A DNA stretch of 64,000 nucleotides, from positions 106,966 through 170,965 of the forward strand of contig DIDS01000033.1 in NCBI GenBank assembly GCA_002418265.1. Reading direction: 5' to 3'. Below the pieces are notes generated by a model. The model saw only the letters and a list, made by a program, of their open reading frames with translations. It had not been told where the DNA came from and made no database searches. Positions 1 to 9,733 of this stretch are shown here, in pieces (positions within the stretch are counted from its first letter, which is position 1; every line of letters starts with the position of its first letter). The position numbers were made by a program, and so were the translations under genes. Origin of the DNA: Acidimicrobiia bacterium UBA5794 (GTDB lineage: Bacteria > Actinomycetota > Acidimicrobiia > Spongiisociales > UBA5794).

Positions 1-13
1 GGTGTCTCCCACA

Positions 14-69
14 CCCGTCCTCCCGCTGGCGGGGGGACGCGCCGAGCGCAGCGAGGGGAAAGGGGGGCC
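14..69 (+). repeat. GC-rich dispersed palindromic repeat, copy 1
   Basis: This is a short GC-rich element with the plan: GTCCTCCCGC, GCGGGGGGACGCG, an imperfect CGAGCGCAGCGAG stretch, and a terminal GGGGGGC. Seven more copies occur in this window, near 13.2, 37.0, 37.1, 44.5 (two), 51.0 and 51.1 kb. All lie between genes. It sits just upstream of the aminopeptidase P gene. Confidence 0.75.
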
Positions 70-105
70 GTATTTGGGTGCGCGGTTTGGCTTAGCCTTC
101 CGTGC

Positions 106-1560
106 ATGGATCAATCTCACTATCGGGCGCGGCGTGGCGAGTTCATGGGGCAGCTTGGGGACGCGATTGCGATCATCCCTGCAGGCAGAGAACAGATACG
201 CAATGATGATGTGACACACGAGTTTCGACAGAACTCGGATTTCTTCTTTCTCACCGGTTTTTCTGAACCCGACTCCGTCGCGGTGTTCGACCCGTCACAC
301 GACACCGAGCCCTACACCCTGTTCGTGCGGCCGAGGGACGCGATGTTGGAGGCGTGGAATGGGCTACGGGCTGGTATCGAAGGCGCCGTCGAACAGTACG
401 GCGCGGACGCTGCGCATCCGATCGGTGACCTGTCGGAATGGCTTCGCACGAGGCTCGATGGGCGGTCTTCGGTCGTCTACCGGCTCGGCAATGCCGAACA
501 CGACTCGACGATCCTCGGTGCCTTCGATGCGGCGCGCTCGTCATCTGACCGATTCGGAACCAACGCTCCGACAGGAATCGTCGACCCACGTCCGATCCTC
601 TCTGAGATGCGCCTCATCAAGACCGACGCCGAGATGGAGGCGCTCCGAGAGGCGTGCCGCATCAGCGCAGTTGCCCACACCGAGGCGATGCGATTCGCTG
701 CACCCGGACGTACCGAGCGCCAGGTCGCGGCTGCCCTCGAGTACGTCTTTGGTGTCATGGGGAGCGAACGGATCGGCTACGGGTCGATCGTCGCTGGAGG
801 CGACAACGCATGCATCCTGCACTATGTCGAGAACAACCAACCCCTCAACGACGGGGAGTTGCTCCTCATCGACGCGGCAGCCGAGTACCGACATTTCACG
901 GCAGACATCACCCGCACGTTTCCAATCAATGGCACATTCTCCGCCCCTCAGCGAGCGGTGTACGAACTCGTCCTCGATGCGCAGCAGCGGGTCATCAACA
1001 TGTGTAAACCCGGCCTTCCCTACGCCGAGATGCACAGCGCGGCGTGTGCCATCGTTGCCGAGGGTCTTGTCGACCTCGGTCTACTCCCCGGATCAGGTGA
1101 GGAAGCCCTGGCAAAGGGCTGGTACCGCGAATTCTTCTTCCATGGAACCGGTCACTGGCTCGGAAGCGATGTGCACGATGCGGGTGCCTATCGGGTCGAT
1201 CGCATGCCGAGACCGCTTGAGTCCGGCATGGCTTTCACGGTGGAACCCGGCGTCTATGTCGCACGGAACAAGGCGACCGTCACCCTTGGTCAGGCTGCCT
1301 ACGATCCCGACGAGGTGGCTGAGATGACGCTCCGCCTCGGGGTTTCGGCTGCCAAGGCCGAACTCGACAAGCGCAACGAAGAGGTCGGAACCTTCGAGTT
1401 CTCTGTACCGGAGGAATTCCTCGGCATCGGGATACGGATCGAAGACGACATCCTCATCACTGCGGACGGGTTCGAGAACATGTCCTCCGGAGTCCCCGTC
1501 GATCCTGATCAGATCGAGGCGATCTGCCAGGAAGACTCGTCACTCCACCTGTTTGTCTGA
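106..1560 (+). CDS. pepP: Xaa-Pro aminopeptidase (aminopeptidase P, M24B family)
   Basis: This cytosolic metallopeptidase removes the N-terminal residue from peptides with proline in second position. The N-terminal part (about residues 10-140) matches the aminopeptidase P N-domain (FRQNSDFFFLTGF). The C-terminal part is the pita-bread catalytic fold. The five expected metal ligands are visible: D256, D267 (TADITRTF), H346 (HGTGHWLG), a Glu near 381 (VEPGVYV) and a Glu near 446 (RIEDDI). At 484 aa it is slightly longer than the roughly 440 aa E. coli enzyme. The extra length lies mainly in an insert before the last metal ligand. The ATG at 106 has no clear Shine-Dalgarno sequence. It is convergent with the next gene. 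Confidence 0.93.
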   Translation: MDQSHYRARRGEFMGQLGDAIAIIPAGREQIRNDDVTHEFRQNSDFFFLTGFSEPDSVAVFDPSHDTEPYTLFVRPRDAMLEAWNGLRAGIEGAVEQYGADAAHPIGDLSEWLRTRLDGRSSVVYRLGNAEHDSTILGAFDAARSSSDRFGTNAPTGIVDPRPILSEMRLIKTDAEMEALREACRISAVAHTEAMRFAAPGRTERQVAAALEYVFGVMGSERIGYGSIVAGGDNACILHYVENNQPLNDGELLLIDAAAEYRHFTADITRTFPINGTFSAPQRAVYELVLDAQQRVINMCKPGLPYAEMHSAACAIVAEGLVDLGLLPGSGEEALAKGWYREFFFHGTGHWLGSDVHDAGAYRVDRMPRPLESGMAFTVEPGVYVARNKATVTLGQAAYDPDEVAEMTLRLGVSAAKAELDKRNEEVGTFEFSVPEEFLGIGIRIEDDILITADGFENMSSGVPVDPDQIEAICQEDSSLHLFV

Positions 1561-1578
1561 CGCCCCACCCCGGTAACC

Positions 1579-2544
1579 CTAGGTTCCGGGCACCCGGTTG
1601 GGCAGCGGGGCACCGACAAGACCTGCGATAAGGTTCGCGGCGGCAAGGTTCGCCATTGCCGTGCTGGTCTCCCATGTCGAAGACCCGATGTGGGGGATCA
1701 CCGTACAGTTTGGCAACTGCAACAACGGGTGATCCAGTGGCAGAGGTTCTGGGTCAGTCACATCGAGTCCAGCACAGCGAATGGTCCCCGATGTCAAGGC
1801 ATCGACGAGGGCATCTGTATCGACGATCGGTCCTCTGGCTATGTTCACAAGATTCGACGTGGGCTTCATCAGTTTGAGTTCGTCCGGGCCGATCAGGTGT
1901 CTCGTTTCAGCTGAAAGCGGGACCGCAATGACAACGTGATCCGCTCGGGTGAGGAGTTCTTGCAGCGGAACGCGCAATGCGCCGGTCGCTTCTTCGACTT
2001 TTGGCTTGGCGGACCGTGACGCGTACAGCACCGGCATGGAGAACCCCACAGATCGGTGAGCAATCGCGCTGCCGATCCGACCCATCCCGATGATGCCGAG
2101 CGTTGTGTTGGCCACATCCCGCCCGAGAAGCCACGCAGGATCCCAGTTTCCCCAGTCCCCCAATCGGGCTTTGTCAATGCCCTCCGACATGCGCCGTGAA
2201 GCCCCCAGAATCAACATCCATGCAACGTCGGCAGTCGAGTCAGTCAGCACATCGGGCGTGTGGCCGACCGCGATCGAGCGTTCCGCGCACGCGGCCAGAT
2301 CGATGTTGTCAACGCCCACGGCCATGTTGGATACAACCTTGAGAAGCGGGGCGTGCTCAAGAACGACGTCGTCGATTTGGTCCGTGAGCATGCAATACAG
2401 CCCGACCGTATCGGCAACCTGGGTAAGGAGGACGTTCCTGTCGATTGGGCGGTTCTCGGGCCACAGCCAAACGTCGGCAACCTCACGAACCGCGTCAAGT
2501 GCCGCACCCGGTGGCTTTCGTGTCACGACAACGCGTGGCTTCAT
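1579..2544 (-). CDS. D-2-hydroxyacid dehydrogenase (glyoxylate/hydroxypyruvate reductase type)
   Basis: This is an NAD(P)H-dependent reductase of 2-oxoacids to D-2-hydroxyacids, 321 aa, the usual length for the family. The Rossmann motif GMGRIG is at residues 153-158. The catalytic triad is present as R237 (NIARGP), E266 (DPEP) and H285 (IPHIGSST). These features fix the family but not the substrate; glyoxylate, hydroxypyruvate and 2-ketogluconate are all possible. A GGAG lies about 10 nt upstream of the ATG. The window also carries glycolate oxidase (near 33-36.6 kb), so a role in the glyoxylate/glycolate balance is possible but not shown. Confidence 0.9.
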   Translation of the reverse strand: MKPRVVVTRKPPGAALDAVREVADVWLWPENRPIDRNVLLTQVADTVGLYCMLTDQIDDVVLEHAPLLKVVSNMAVGVDNIDLAACAERSIAVGHTPDVLTDSTADVAWMLILGASRRMSEGIDKARLGDWGNWDPAWLLGRDVANTTLGIIGMGRIGSAIAHRSVGFSMPVLYASRSAKPKVEEATGALRVPLQELLTRADHVVIAVPLSAETRHLIGPDELKLMKPTSNLVNIARGPIVDTDALVDALTSGTIRCAGLDVTDPEPLPLDHPLLQLPNCTVIPHIGSSTWETSTAMANLAAANLIAGLVGAPLPNRVPGT

Positions 2545-2604
2545 GTCATTCAGACTCCCTACGGAGGGAACGTTTCAGCCAGAGGTTCTGGCGGAACTCT
2601 GACG

Positions 2605-5025
2605 CTAGTCGTCCGAGGTCATCTGTTTGCGAAGGTTCGCAAACGAACTTGACGTCGTTGAGGGGTCGATACCGATCCGCGGCAGCTTTGCCGAATGACG
2701 CGAATACCGGCTCTCCGAGGTGGGCTGCGTTTCAAGGTCGTCCTCATCGACGATCTCCGCCTCGGCAGGAGGCGGAACCGACGGTGCGTAATCCATTGCA
2801 GGAGGAGTCACATCGCCAGCAGATAGAGCCACTCCCGACAGCACCTCTTCACTGCGCGACCGTTCGAGCGCGGCAAGGGCTTCCCTCCGTATTGCATCAA
2901 TGCTGTCAGATTCGGGGGCACCTTCGGTTTGTGGCCATCCATCGGGCCCCACGCCCGGGTCGGGGACCGCATACAAGGGTGCTCCTCCCTGGGATGTAGC
3001 TGCCACGGCGGCATGCTCGACAGCGTGTTCGCGATCAGACACTGCCCGCTCACGCCTCACCACCTCGGCTTCACGTTCTTCCAGTTCATGGATTCGGGCT
3101 TCCATCGCCTCCAAATCTTCAGATGCGGAGCTTGCAGAGTTTCGAGATTCCAGGGCTTCGCGTAGAATTGCTGCTGCGTCTGCCTCAAGCCGGTCTGCCT
3201 CGGCCCGAGCCCGCGTCAGCAGGGCTTCTGCTTCCTCATTTGCTTCTGCAAGGATGGCATCAGCCGCTTCGGAGGTGGCAATATCGACGGCTGCCGCTGC
3301 TTCCATCTCTGACTTGGTCACCTCGGCCTCGGCGAGGATCTCCTCGGCCCTCTTTTCGGCTTCGGTAATCAGCTCGGCCGCCTCTTCCTGAGCGTTGGAA
3401 AGAACCCTTGCGTCTGCGTCGGCCGCTGCTTCGATCTCAGCCTTGGCTGCCTCGGCCTCCGCAACGATCTTCTCCGCTTTCTTCTCGGCCTTCGTGACGG
3501 CTGCTGCAATCAGCTTCTCTGCCTTCTTTTGAGCTTCCGAGAGAATTGACTCATCCGTCTTTGCTCCCTCTTGGAGAGCTCTTCGCATCTCTTCGACCTC
3601 AGCGATCGTTGACGACCTCAAGTCCCCCATTTCCTGTTTGAGAGCTTCGAGCTCGGCCACTCCAGCGGCCGCGGAAGCTGCATGCTCCTGCTGCTCCTTT
3701 TCGATCCTCTTGCGAATTTGATCGAGCTCCTCGTTGAGCACAGCGAGTGCCTCGGTGGCAGCAGCCACCTCATCCTTTTTGGCTGCAGCCTCGGTCTCGA
3801 GTCCGGCGATGGATGCAGCCAGCTCCTCTCTCTTTTGAGCGAGCTCGACGTTTTCTGCCTCTCCGGATGCCTTGGCTTTCGAGAGTGCCTCTTTGGCCTC
3901 ATCACGTTTTCGGGCAGCCTCGTCGCGAAACTCCTGAGCTTCCTCTCGAAGAGCCTCAGCACCGTCGCGGGCTGAGGCAAGTGTTTCGGCAGCCTTGGCT
4001 TCGGCCTCGTGGGCCATTGCTGCGAGTTGCTCGAGTTCCGCTTCTCGCAACACGATCTCGGCACTTCGAGCTTCAGCGGCTTCTACCGCATTCTTGAGAA
4101 TGGTTTCTGCTTCGGTCTTGATCGCTTCTGCCTCAGCCTTGGCTTCGGCAACAATGGCGGCGACCTCGGCTTCCGCGGATGCAGCAGCGTCGTCTCGAGA
4201 CACACCGGATGCTTCGTCTGCAAGCGTGAGGAGATCTTGGGCACGCTCCTCTGCGTTTCCGAGGATCTCCTGGGCTCGTTCCTCAGCTTCTTCCACGGTT
4301 GCAAGTGCGCGCTCTTCGGCTTCCTTGACAATGGTGCGCGAACGCTCTTCAGCTTCGGCCGTTGAGGCCGTCGCTGCGGCGAGCTCACGATGGAGTCGGT
4401 CACTCATGGCCTTCGCGGCCAACTCGGCGGATTCGATGATGTCCTTTGCGTGAAGCTCAGCAGTGGCGATGGCGAACTGATCCGCCGAACTGGTGATGGA
4501 ACGCGCCAGAAGTTCACTGACTTGTTCGGCAAGCCGATCACGATCAGCTCGCAGAGCATCAAGTTCACCGGTGTCGGGAGGGGCGACGTGTGTGAGCTGC
4601 TCTGCCTTCGCCTCGGCCTCACGGATGATCGCTGCGGCTTGCGCCCTTGCCTTGGCGATGATCTCACCGGGCTCACCGGATACCGCACCTGCAAACTCGG
4701 CATTCAGTTCGGCGTTCTGTCGTGCCTCTTCCTCGATCTGTTGTGCCTGCTTGCGCGCTCGTTCAAGAATGCGGTCCTTCGCGTCGAGGACGGCGACGAT
4801 CGCCGTATCGACCGAGTTGTTCTGTTCTTCCTTGAGCTTGGCCAACTCGTACTCGGCCTGTTCGAGCCGAACGTTTGCGTCTTGGGAACGAAGTACCAGG
4901 TTGCGGTACTGGGCATCGACCTTCCGGAGGTACTCGCGCACCTCGTCGCGGTCGAAACCCTTCCGACTCAGCGAGAATTCTCGTCTATCAAGCTCGTCAG
5001 GACTGTCCTGTCCAATGATCGACAC
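2605..5025 (-). CDS. DivIVA-domain giant coiled-coil protein
   Basis: The N-terminal 60 residues match the DivIVA membrane-binding domain (SLSRKGFDRDEVREYLRKVD). The following roughly 580 residues are an almost unbroken Ala/Glu/Lys-rich coiled coil built of repeated AEE/EAE blocks. The last 150 residues are Pro/Ser-rich and probably disordered. The family organises polar growth and septum placement by binding curved membrane. At 806 aa this is far longer than typical Wag31/DivIVA (about 260-400 aa), more like the filament-forming Scy/FilP type scaffolds. The start is a GTG. The 151-base gap upstream carries a possible promoter. No division-gene neighbours are present, so a cytoskeletal role is inferred from architecture only. 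Confidence 0.85.
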   Translation of the reverse strand: MSIIGQDSPDELDRREFSLSRKGFDRDEVREYLRKVDAQYRNLVLRSQDANVRLEQAEYELAKLKEEQNNSVDTAIVAVLDAKDRILERARKQAQQIEEEARQNAELNAEFAGAVSGEPGEIIAKARAQAAAIIREAEAKAEQLTHVAPPDTGELDALRADRDRLAEQVSELLARSITSSADQFAIATAELHAKDIIESAELAAKAMSDRLHRELAAATASTAEAEERSRTIVKEAEERALATVEEAEERAQEILGNAEERAQDLLTLADEASGVSRDDAAASAEAEVAAIVAEAKAEAEAIKTEAETILKNAVEAAEARSAEIVLREAELEQLAAMAHEAEAKAAETLASARDGAEALREEAQEFRDEAARKRDEAKEALSKAKASGEAENVELAQKREELAASIAGLETEAAAKKDEVAAATEALAVLNEELDQIRKRIEKEQQEHAASAAAGVAELEALKQEMGDLRSSTIAEVEEMRRALQEGAKTDESILSEAQKKAEKLIAAAVTKAEKKAEKIVAEAEAAKAEIEAAADADARVLSNAQEEAAELITEAEKRAEEILAEAEVTKSEMEAAAAVDIATSEAADAILAEANEEAEALLTRARAEADRLEADAAAILREALESRNSASSASEDLEAMEARIHELEEREAEVVRRERAVSDREHAVEHAAVAATSQGGAPLYAVPDPGVGPDGWPQTEGAPESDSIDAIRREALAALERSRSEEVLSGVALSAGDVTPPAMDYAPSVPPPAEAEIVDEDDLETQPTSESRYSRHSAKLPRIGIDPSTTSSSFANLRKQMTSDD

Positions 5026-5176
5026 GCAGAAACCCCAGATCTCTCTTGTTACAAGGGTTGTCGGCCTTTTTGGTGCAACCCTTTACACATGCGTTCTGGG
5101 AGATCCCAAATTGTTGGAAACACCCAGTTCCACGTTCGCCACCAAGTGTGGTTCGACCTGCGAGTTTGTCAACTGA

Positions 5177-6703
5177 TTAGATCGCGTTGATGATCGATGG
5201 GTCAAGCCCCGGGAACGTTGTCATGTATTCAACCCGCTCGGCTTTGAGCTTTGCAACGAGGGCGTCGTACTCATCGGCCCGACCCTGCGCCTCGTACATC
5301 TTCTTGGGTTGAAGAAGGTCGGGATCGTCGAAACCCGGCAGGCTGGCTGCAACGAAGTACCCGAAGTCGGGATCCTCCACCCATTCGATCGAACCGGTCA
5401 CGAACCCTTCGATGGCACTGCTTGAATGCCTGATCTTGACTTTCTTGGACCGCTCATCGCCTTCGGGTCCCCCCACGCGACCTGTGTTCATGAGGTACAC
5501 CTCAAGATCGGGCATGGTGTCGAGAAGCTCGAGGAATCGGTTCCCCATGAGGGCATCATTGTCGAAGAAGAACGGGTTGGTTCCCGGAACGCGCAGGCTC
5601 TTTCCTGCCTCGGCCCTACCCCCCGCACTCGTACCGATCGTTTCACCAAGCATGAAGTACGCAGCAGCCTGTTCCCGCTTGAGCTTCGCGATTGCTGGGA
5701 TGATCGTCTGGTTACGGTTGAGCAACAAGACGTAGTTGGCAGGGGGAAGGTGATTTGGATCCCGATGCCTGATGTTGGCCAGTGGGAATGTTGAACGCCC
5801 ATTCTTCGTATCAGAATCGTTGAAGAAATCAACCTTGCCTTCAGGGGATACCCACGTGTTTTCAAGCCATGCATCGGGACGAGTCGTTCCACCGTAGATC
5901 GATGGTTCGTCGTCGGGATCGAGACCAAACGTCTTGGCAAAACAACCGTTCTCAGATGCGTAAACCTTGCCTCCGGAGAACAGGGCATTGAAGTCGTCCT
6001 GCACGGGAAGCGACCCGAGCTGCTGCCGAAACGTCGTTGTCGTCTTGCCCGTACCCGAGAGGCCCAGTATCAGGGCGACCTTTTCTTCACCGTCAACATC
6101 TGGGAACGTCTTGAGTCCGGAGTGAAGCGCAAGACCACCTTGCTCGTACACGAGATGGTTCCACATCCGGAGTCCACCCATCTTGGACTCACCGAAATAG
6201 TCGGAGCCAAGGACGCGTGTCACGTAGTTGTCGTCGTCGACGAGGATCAGGCGGTCGTCTGGCTTTCCCGGTGCCATCAAGCCCGGTGTGTAGATGACGG
6301 TGAATTCGGGTGTCCAGGCATCGTCTTTGGGGAAGTAGAGCTGCTGCTGCATTGCTGGGATGTTTGCCTGTGTGCGTTCTATGTACAGACGGCATCCGGT
6401 ACGGAACGTCGGGTCGGGGCCGATGTACCCTTCGATCAGGATCATGTCCTTGTCAGCGATGTACGCATCCTGTTTGGCAGCCCACGCTTCATACTCAGAA
6501 CGGCTCATACGGTTCTTGTGGTTCTCGACGTCGGTGATGAAGAAGGTGGAATCGGCAAGTCGAGCCTTGACAGCGGCCTTGTAGTTGATGTTGTCGAACT
6601 CCGTGACGGTGATGTTCGACATGTATGCCTCAACCCATGCCCGCATTTCCTGCTGGGTGGGATTGACTGCCACAGATGCTGCTGAGGGGAGTTGGAACTC
6701 CAC
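5177..6703 (-). CDS. pckA: ATP-dependent phosphoenolpyruvate carboxykinase
   Basis: This enzyme converts oxaloacetate and ATP to phosphoenolpyruvate, CO2 and ADP in gluconeogenesis. The 508 aa protein has the kinase P-loop GLSGTGKTTTT near residues 213-223, the family signature region QDDFNALFSGGKVYASENGC after it, and the downstream MNTGRVGG stretch. The ATP-type enzyme is less common in actinobacteria, many of which use the GTP type. The GTG start has a perfect AGGAGG seven bases upstream. The gene lies downstream of the class I aldolase on the same strand, separated by a heptamer-repeat hairpin, so the two are probably separate transcription units in one gluconeogenic neighbourhood. Confidence 0.96.
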   Translation of the reverse strand: MEFQLPSAASVAVNPTQQEMRAWVEAYMSNITVTEFDNINYKAAVKARLADSTFFITDVENHKNRMSRSEYEAWAAKQDAYIADKDMILIEGYIGPDPTFRTGCRLYIERTQANIPAMQQQLYFPKDDAWTPEFTVIYTPGLMAPGKPDDRLILVDDDNYVTRVLGSDYFGESKMGGLRMWNHLVYEQGGLALHSGLKTFPDVDGEEKVALILGLSGTGKTTTTFRQQLGSLPVQDDFNALFSGGKVYASENGCFAKTFGLDPDDEPSIYGGTTRPDAWLENTWVSPEGKVDFFNDSDTKNGRSTFPLANIRHRDPNHLPPANYVLLLNRNQTIIPAIAKLKREQAAAYFMLGETIGTSAGGRAEAGKSLRVPGTNPFFFDNDALMGNRFLELLDTMPDLEVYLMNTGRVGGPEGDERSKKVKIRHSSSAIEGFVTGSIEWVEDPDFGYFVAASLPGFDDPDLLQPKKMYEAQGRADEYDALVAKLKAERVEYMTTFPGLDPSIINAI

Positions 6704-6766
6704 GCGTCCTCCTCGACGGTTGCAACTGAGGATACGGAGCCTTGCGCTCAGGAATCAATCGGAGAT

Positions 6767-6840
6767 CCGATGACCGATGACCGATGACCGATGACCGAAG
6801 TCGGATTCTCGGTCGGTAATCGGTAATCGGTAATCGGATT
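6767..6840. repeat. Heptamer tandem repeats forming an imperfect hairpin
   Basis: Four tandem CCGATGA units (6767-6794) are followed 20 bases later by three GGTAATC units (6815-6835). The two blocks are nearly reverse complements, with one mismatch per seven bases, so the transcript could fold into a long hairpin between the aldolase and PEP carboxykinase genes. It may act as a terminator or mRNA stabiliser. Related heptamer arrays occur near 36.6, 44.4, 53.2 and 55.1 kb. Confidence 0.8.
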
Positions 6841-6841
6841 G

Positions 6842-7888
6842 CTACGCGACCGTCACCTCATCGGAGAGGTACACATCCTGGATGGCGTTGAGCAGCTCAA
6901 TGCCTTCTGCACGGGGGCGCTGGAAGGCCTTGCGGCCGGAAATCATGCCGGTTCCACCAGCCCGTTTGTTGATCACCGCGGTCGCAACCGCCTCTTCAAG
7001 GTCACCGGCACCTGAGGATGCTCCTCCCGAGTTGATGAGACCCATACGGCCCATGTAGTTGTTGACAACCTGCCAGCGCGTGAGATCGATCGGATGATCA
7101 GATGTCAGTTCGTCATACACCGCCTTGTTGGTGCGTCCGAACCCGACAGCACCGTAGCCGTTGTTGGATTCGGGTTGCTTCTGCTTGACGATGTCGGCCT
7201 GGATTGTGACACCGATGTGGTTTGCCTGACCGGTGAGGTCTGCCGACGCCTCGTAATTCGTCCCATCGACGGTGAACGCTGAATTACGCACGTAACACCA
7301 CAGGACCGTGAACATGCCGAGCTCGTGCGCCCGCTCAAAGGCCTCTGCGACCTCGATGATCTGGCGATCGGATTCCTCCGAACCGAAATAGATCGTTGCC
7401 CCAACCCCCGCAGCGCCGAGGTTCCATGCCTCATCGGCTGATCCGAACATGATCTGGTCATAGCTTGCGGGGTAGGTGAGCAGCTCGTTGTGGTTCAGCT
7501 TTGCAATGAACGGAATCCGGTGTGCATATCTGCGTGATACTGCCGCCAGTACACCGAAGGTGGATGCCACACCGTTGCAGCCACCCTCGATTGCAAGCTG
7601 TACGATGTTCGACGGGTCGAAGTAGTCAGGGTTGGGGGCGAAACTCGCAGCAGCCGAATGCTCTATTCCCTGATCGACCGGCAGGATCGAGACGTACCCC
7701 GTACCGCCGAGGCGGCCATGGTCGAAGAGACGTTGAAGGCTGGCGAGCGTCTGAGGGCTTCTATTCGAATCGATCAGGACACGCTCAATGAAATCGGGGC
7801 CTGGGAGATGAAGACGATCTTTCGATATCTTCGGCTTGTGTGAAAGTAGCGAGTCGGCGGAATCGCCGAGTAGTGACCGGACATCCAT
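6842..7888 (-). CDS. Fructose-bisphosphate aldolase, class I (FbaB/DhnA type)
   Basis: This enzyme cleaves or forms fructose 1,6-bisphosphate through a lysine Schiff base. The 348 aa protein has the family hallmark ILPVDQGIEHSAAASFAPNP near residue 60 and a candidate active-site lysine in the ADIVKQKQPE segment. An upstream ATG-like start would give 406 aa, but the ATG at 7888 has a perfect GGAGGAG eight bases upstream and matches the family length, so it is preferred. PEP carboxykinase lies downstream and a phosphosugar mutase upstream, all on the same strand, which fits gluconeogenesis and sugar phosphate supply. Confidence 0.93.
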   Translation of the reverse strand: MDVRSLLGDSADSLLSHKPKISKDRLHLPGPDFIERVLIDSNRSPQTLASLQRLFDHGRLGGTGYVSILPVDQGIEHSAAASFAPNPDYFDPSNIVQLAIEGGCNGVASTFGVLAAVSRRYAHRIPFIAKLNHNELLTYPASYDQIMFGSADEAWNLGAAGVGATIYFGSEESDRQIIEVAEAFERAHELGMFTVLWCYVRNSAFTVDGTNYEASADLTGQANHIGVTIQADIVKQKQPESNNGYGAVGFGRTNKAVYDELTSDHPIDLTRWQVVNNYMGRMGLINSGGASSGAGDLEEAVATAVINKRAGGTGMISGRKAFQRPRAEGIELLNAIQDVYLSDEVTVA

Positions 7889-7971
7889 TGGATGCTCCTC
7901 CGTGAGATTCAGTTGACGGTTTCGGTTGCTGATAGTTCCATTATCGCGGGATGCGGGCCGTGAGCGAATCG

Positions 7972-9693
7972 TCAGGGTGTGATTGCTGTCCGCAGCCACT
8001 CTGCAAGGTCGTTTCCGGTGTTGGTCGCCGATGCCACCAGCGCAGCCTCTGCACCCATCCAATCCCCGGATTCAGGGAACGGCTCTTGAAGATCTACATA
8101 AATCTTGAGCTTCGGTTCGGTCCCGGAAGGCCGGGCAAGGATCCTCCCTGCGGGTCCGAAGTCGAGCTCGATGAGGTTGGTGGCACCGAGATATGTCGGA
8201 CGGTCTTCCGCCCCGACAAGGAAGTCGGTCACGCCAACCACGCTGTGGTCTCCAATGTGTGACGGAGGGTTGTTTCTGAGCACGGTCATTGCTGCTGCGA
8301 TCTTTGCACGCCCGTCGCGGCCCTGCATCCGTATCGAGACCTGGGAGGACACCGCTACGCCGTAGCGTCGATGGAGGTCACCGACAAGGTCAAGCACCGT
8401 CTTGCCCTTTGCACGGGCGTCGGCCGCCATGATCGCAAAGGCGAGAGCGGCTGAGATCCCGTCTTTGTCCCTCACTGTCGTCCCGACGGAATACCCAAGT
8501 GCCTCCTCATAGCCCAGGGCGAGCATTCCTCGGCCCTTCTTCTCAAGCTCAAGGGCGGCATTCCATATCCACTTGAACCCGGTCAGACTCCGATCCCACG
8601 TTGCACCGTGTGCCTCAGCGATCTGACCCAAGAGCGGAGACGACACAATCGAATTCACGACAATGGCGCAGTCGGGTCTGCTCCAATTCGTCAGCAGGAA
8701 TTCCCCAAGAAGGCAGCCGATCTGGTTGCCGGTCAGTGGTCTCCACACTCCAGCGGGATCGGGTACGGAAACCCCGAGGCGGTCGGCGTCAGGATCGTTG
8801 GCAAGGACAAGATCGGCATCAGTTGCCTGACCAAGCTCATGGGCGAGGTCGAGCGCACCCGGTTCTTCGGGGTTCGGGAAACTCACGGTCGGGAACAGCC
8901 CATCAGGGGCGAACTGGCGTGCAACGGGGGTGACGTTCTTGAAACCGAATCGCCCGAGCGCTTCCGTGACGAAACGGCCGCCCACTCCATGCATGGCCGT
9001 GTAGACGATCGAGAGGGATCGATCACCTGCAACACCGGGGAGCGATACACCGACATCGCGAAGGTAGGATTCAAAAAGGTCGTTACCGATCGGAGTTGCT
9101 GCTGGGTGAGTGAATGGATCCGCTGCGCGCGGGACACGGTTGGCTGGTCCGACGAGGTCGATCTGTTCGGCGATCTGTGCATCTGTTGGTGAGATGATCT
9201 GGATGCCGTTGGACGCATAGACCTTGTAGCCGTTGTCTGCAGGCGGGTTGTGGCTTGCGGTGATGACGATCGAGCTACATGCACCCATCGTCAGCCCGGC
9301 GTATGCAACGAGTGGCGTGGGCGTCGGATCGGGGAAGTACCGAACGGTGAAACCTGCGGCGACGAGAACACCGATCGTGTCCGCCATGAATGCCTCCGAG
9401 GACGGTCTGGCATCCCTCCCGATCGCAATCAGTCGTTCATCAGGCTCAGTGGTGGCAAGCAGGTGAGCGGCGAGGCCCGCTGTGGTACGAATCACGACCG
9501 CACGGTTCATGCGATTCGCACCAGCCGCCACGGCTCCGCGGATACCCGCCGTGCCAAAGGTGAGGGTTCCCGCCATGCGGTCTTCGAGCTTGGACATGTC
9601 CCCCGATGCGAGGATCCCAGCCAGTTCTGCACGGGTCAGGGGATCGGGATCACCGTTGATCCAATCCTCCGTCGCACGTTTGAGGTCTGTCAT
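7972..9693 (-). CDS. Phosphoglucomutase/phosphomannomutase family phospho-sugar mutase
   Basis: This enzyme interconverts hexose 1- and 6-phosphates through a phosphoserine. The 573 aa protein carries the phosphoserine loop TASHNPPADNGYK, the metal loop ANDPDADRLG, and the sugar-binding loop GYEEALGY, in the right order. The length and the N-terminal GTAGIRG motif match the PGM2/PgcA-like branch of large mutases. The ATG at 9693 (MTDLKRA) is chosen over a GTG 165 bases upstream because family homology starts there and the upstream stretch overlaps the RDD gene. The exact sugar is not determined by sequence. Confidence 0.93.
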   Translation of the reverse strand: MTDLKRATEDWINGDPDPLTRAELAGILASGDMSKLEDRMAGTLTFGTAGIRGAVAAGANRMNRAVVIRTTAGLAAHLLATTEPDERLIAIGRDARPSSEAFMADTIGVLVAAGFTVRYFPDPTPTPLVAYAGLTMGACSSIVITASHNPPADNGYKVYASNGIQIISPTDAQIAEQIDLVGPANRVPRAADPFTHPAATPIGNDLFESYLRDVGVSLPGVAGDRSLSIVYTAMHGVGGRFVTEALGRFGFKNVTPVARQFAPDGLFPTVSFPNPEEPGALDLAHELGQATDADLVLANDPDADRLGVSVPDPAGVWRPLTGNQIGCLLGEFLLTNWSRPDCAIVVNSIVSSPLLGQIAEAHGATWDRSLTGFKWIWNAALELEKKGRGMLALGYEEALGYSVGTTVRDKDGISAALAFAIMAADARAKGKTVLDLVGDLHRRYGVAVSSQVSIRMQGRDGRAKIAAAMTVLRNNPPSHIGDHSVVGVTDFLVGAEDRPTYLGATNLIELDFGPAGRILARPSGTEPKLKIYVDLQEPFPESGDWMGAEAALVASATNTGNDLAEWLRTAITP

Positions 9694-9733
9694 CTTGTGA
9701 GGGTACCTGTGGCCCTGCCGGATCGACGATGGG

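Noticed and set aside
14..69. Insertion sequence end
   Set aside because: No transposase or target duplication is visible next to any of the eight copies. They are treated as a dispersed repeat.
359..1327. Long open frame (322 codons) overlapping aminopeptidase P on the same strand
   Set aside because: It lies in another frame of a clear aminopeptidase P gene, is rich in Arg/Ser/Thr and matches no family.
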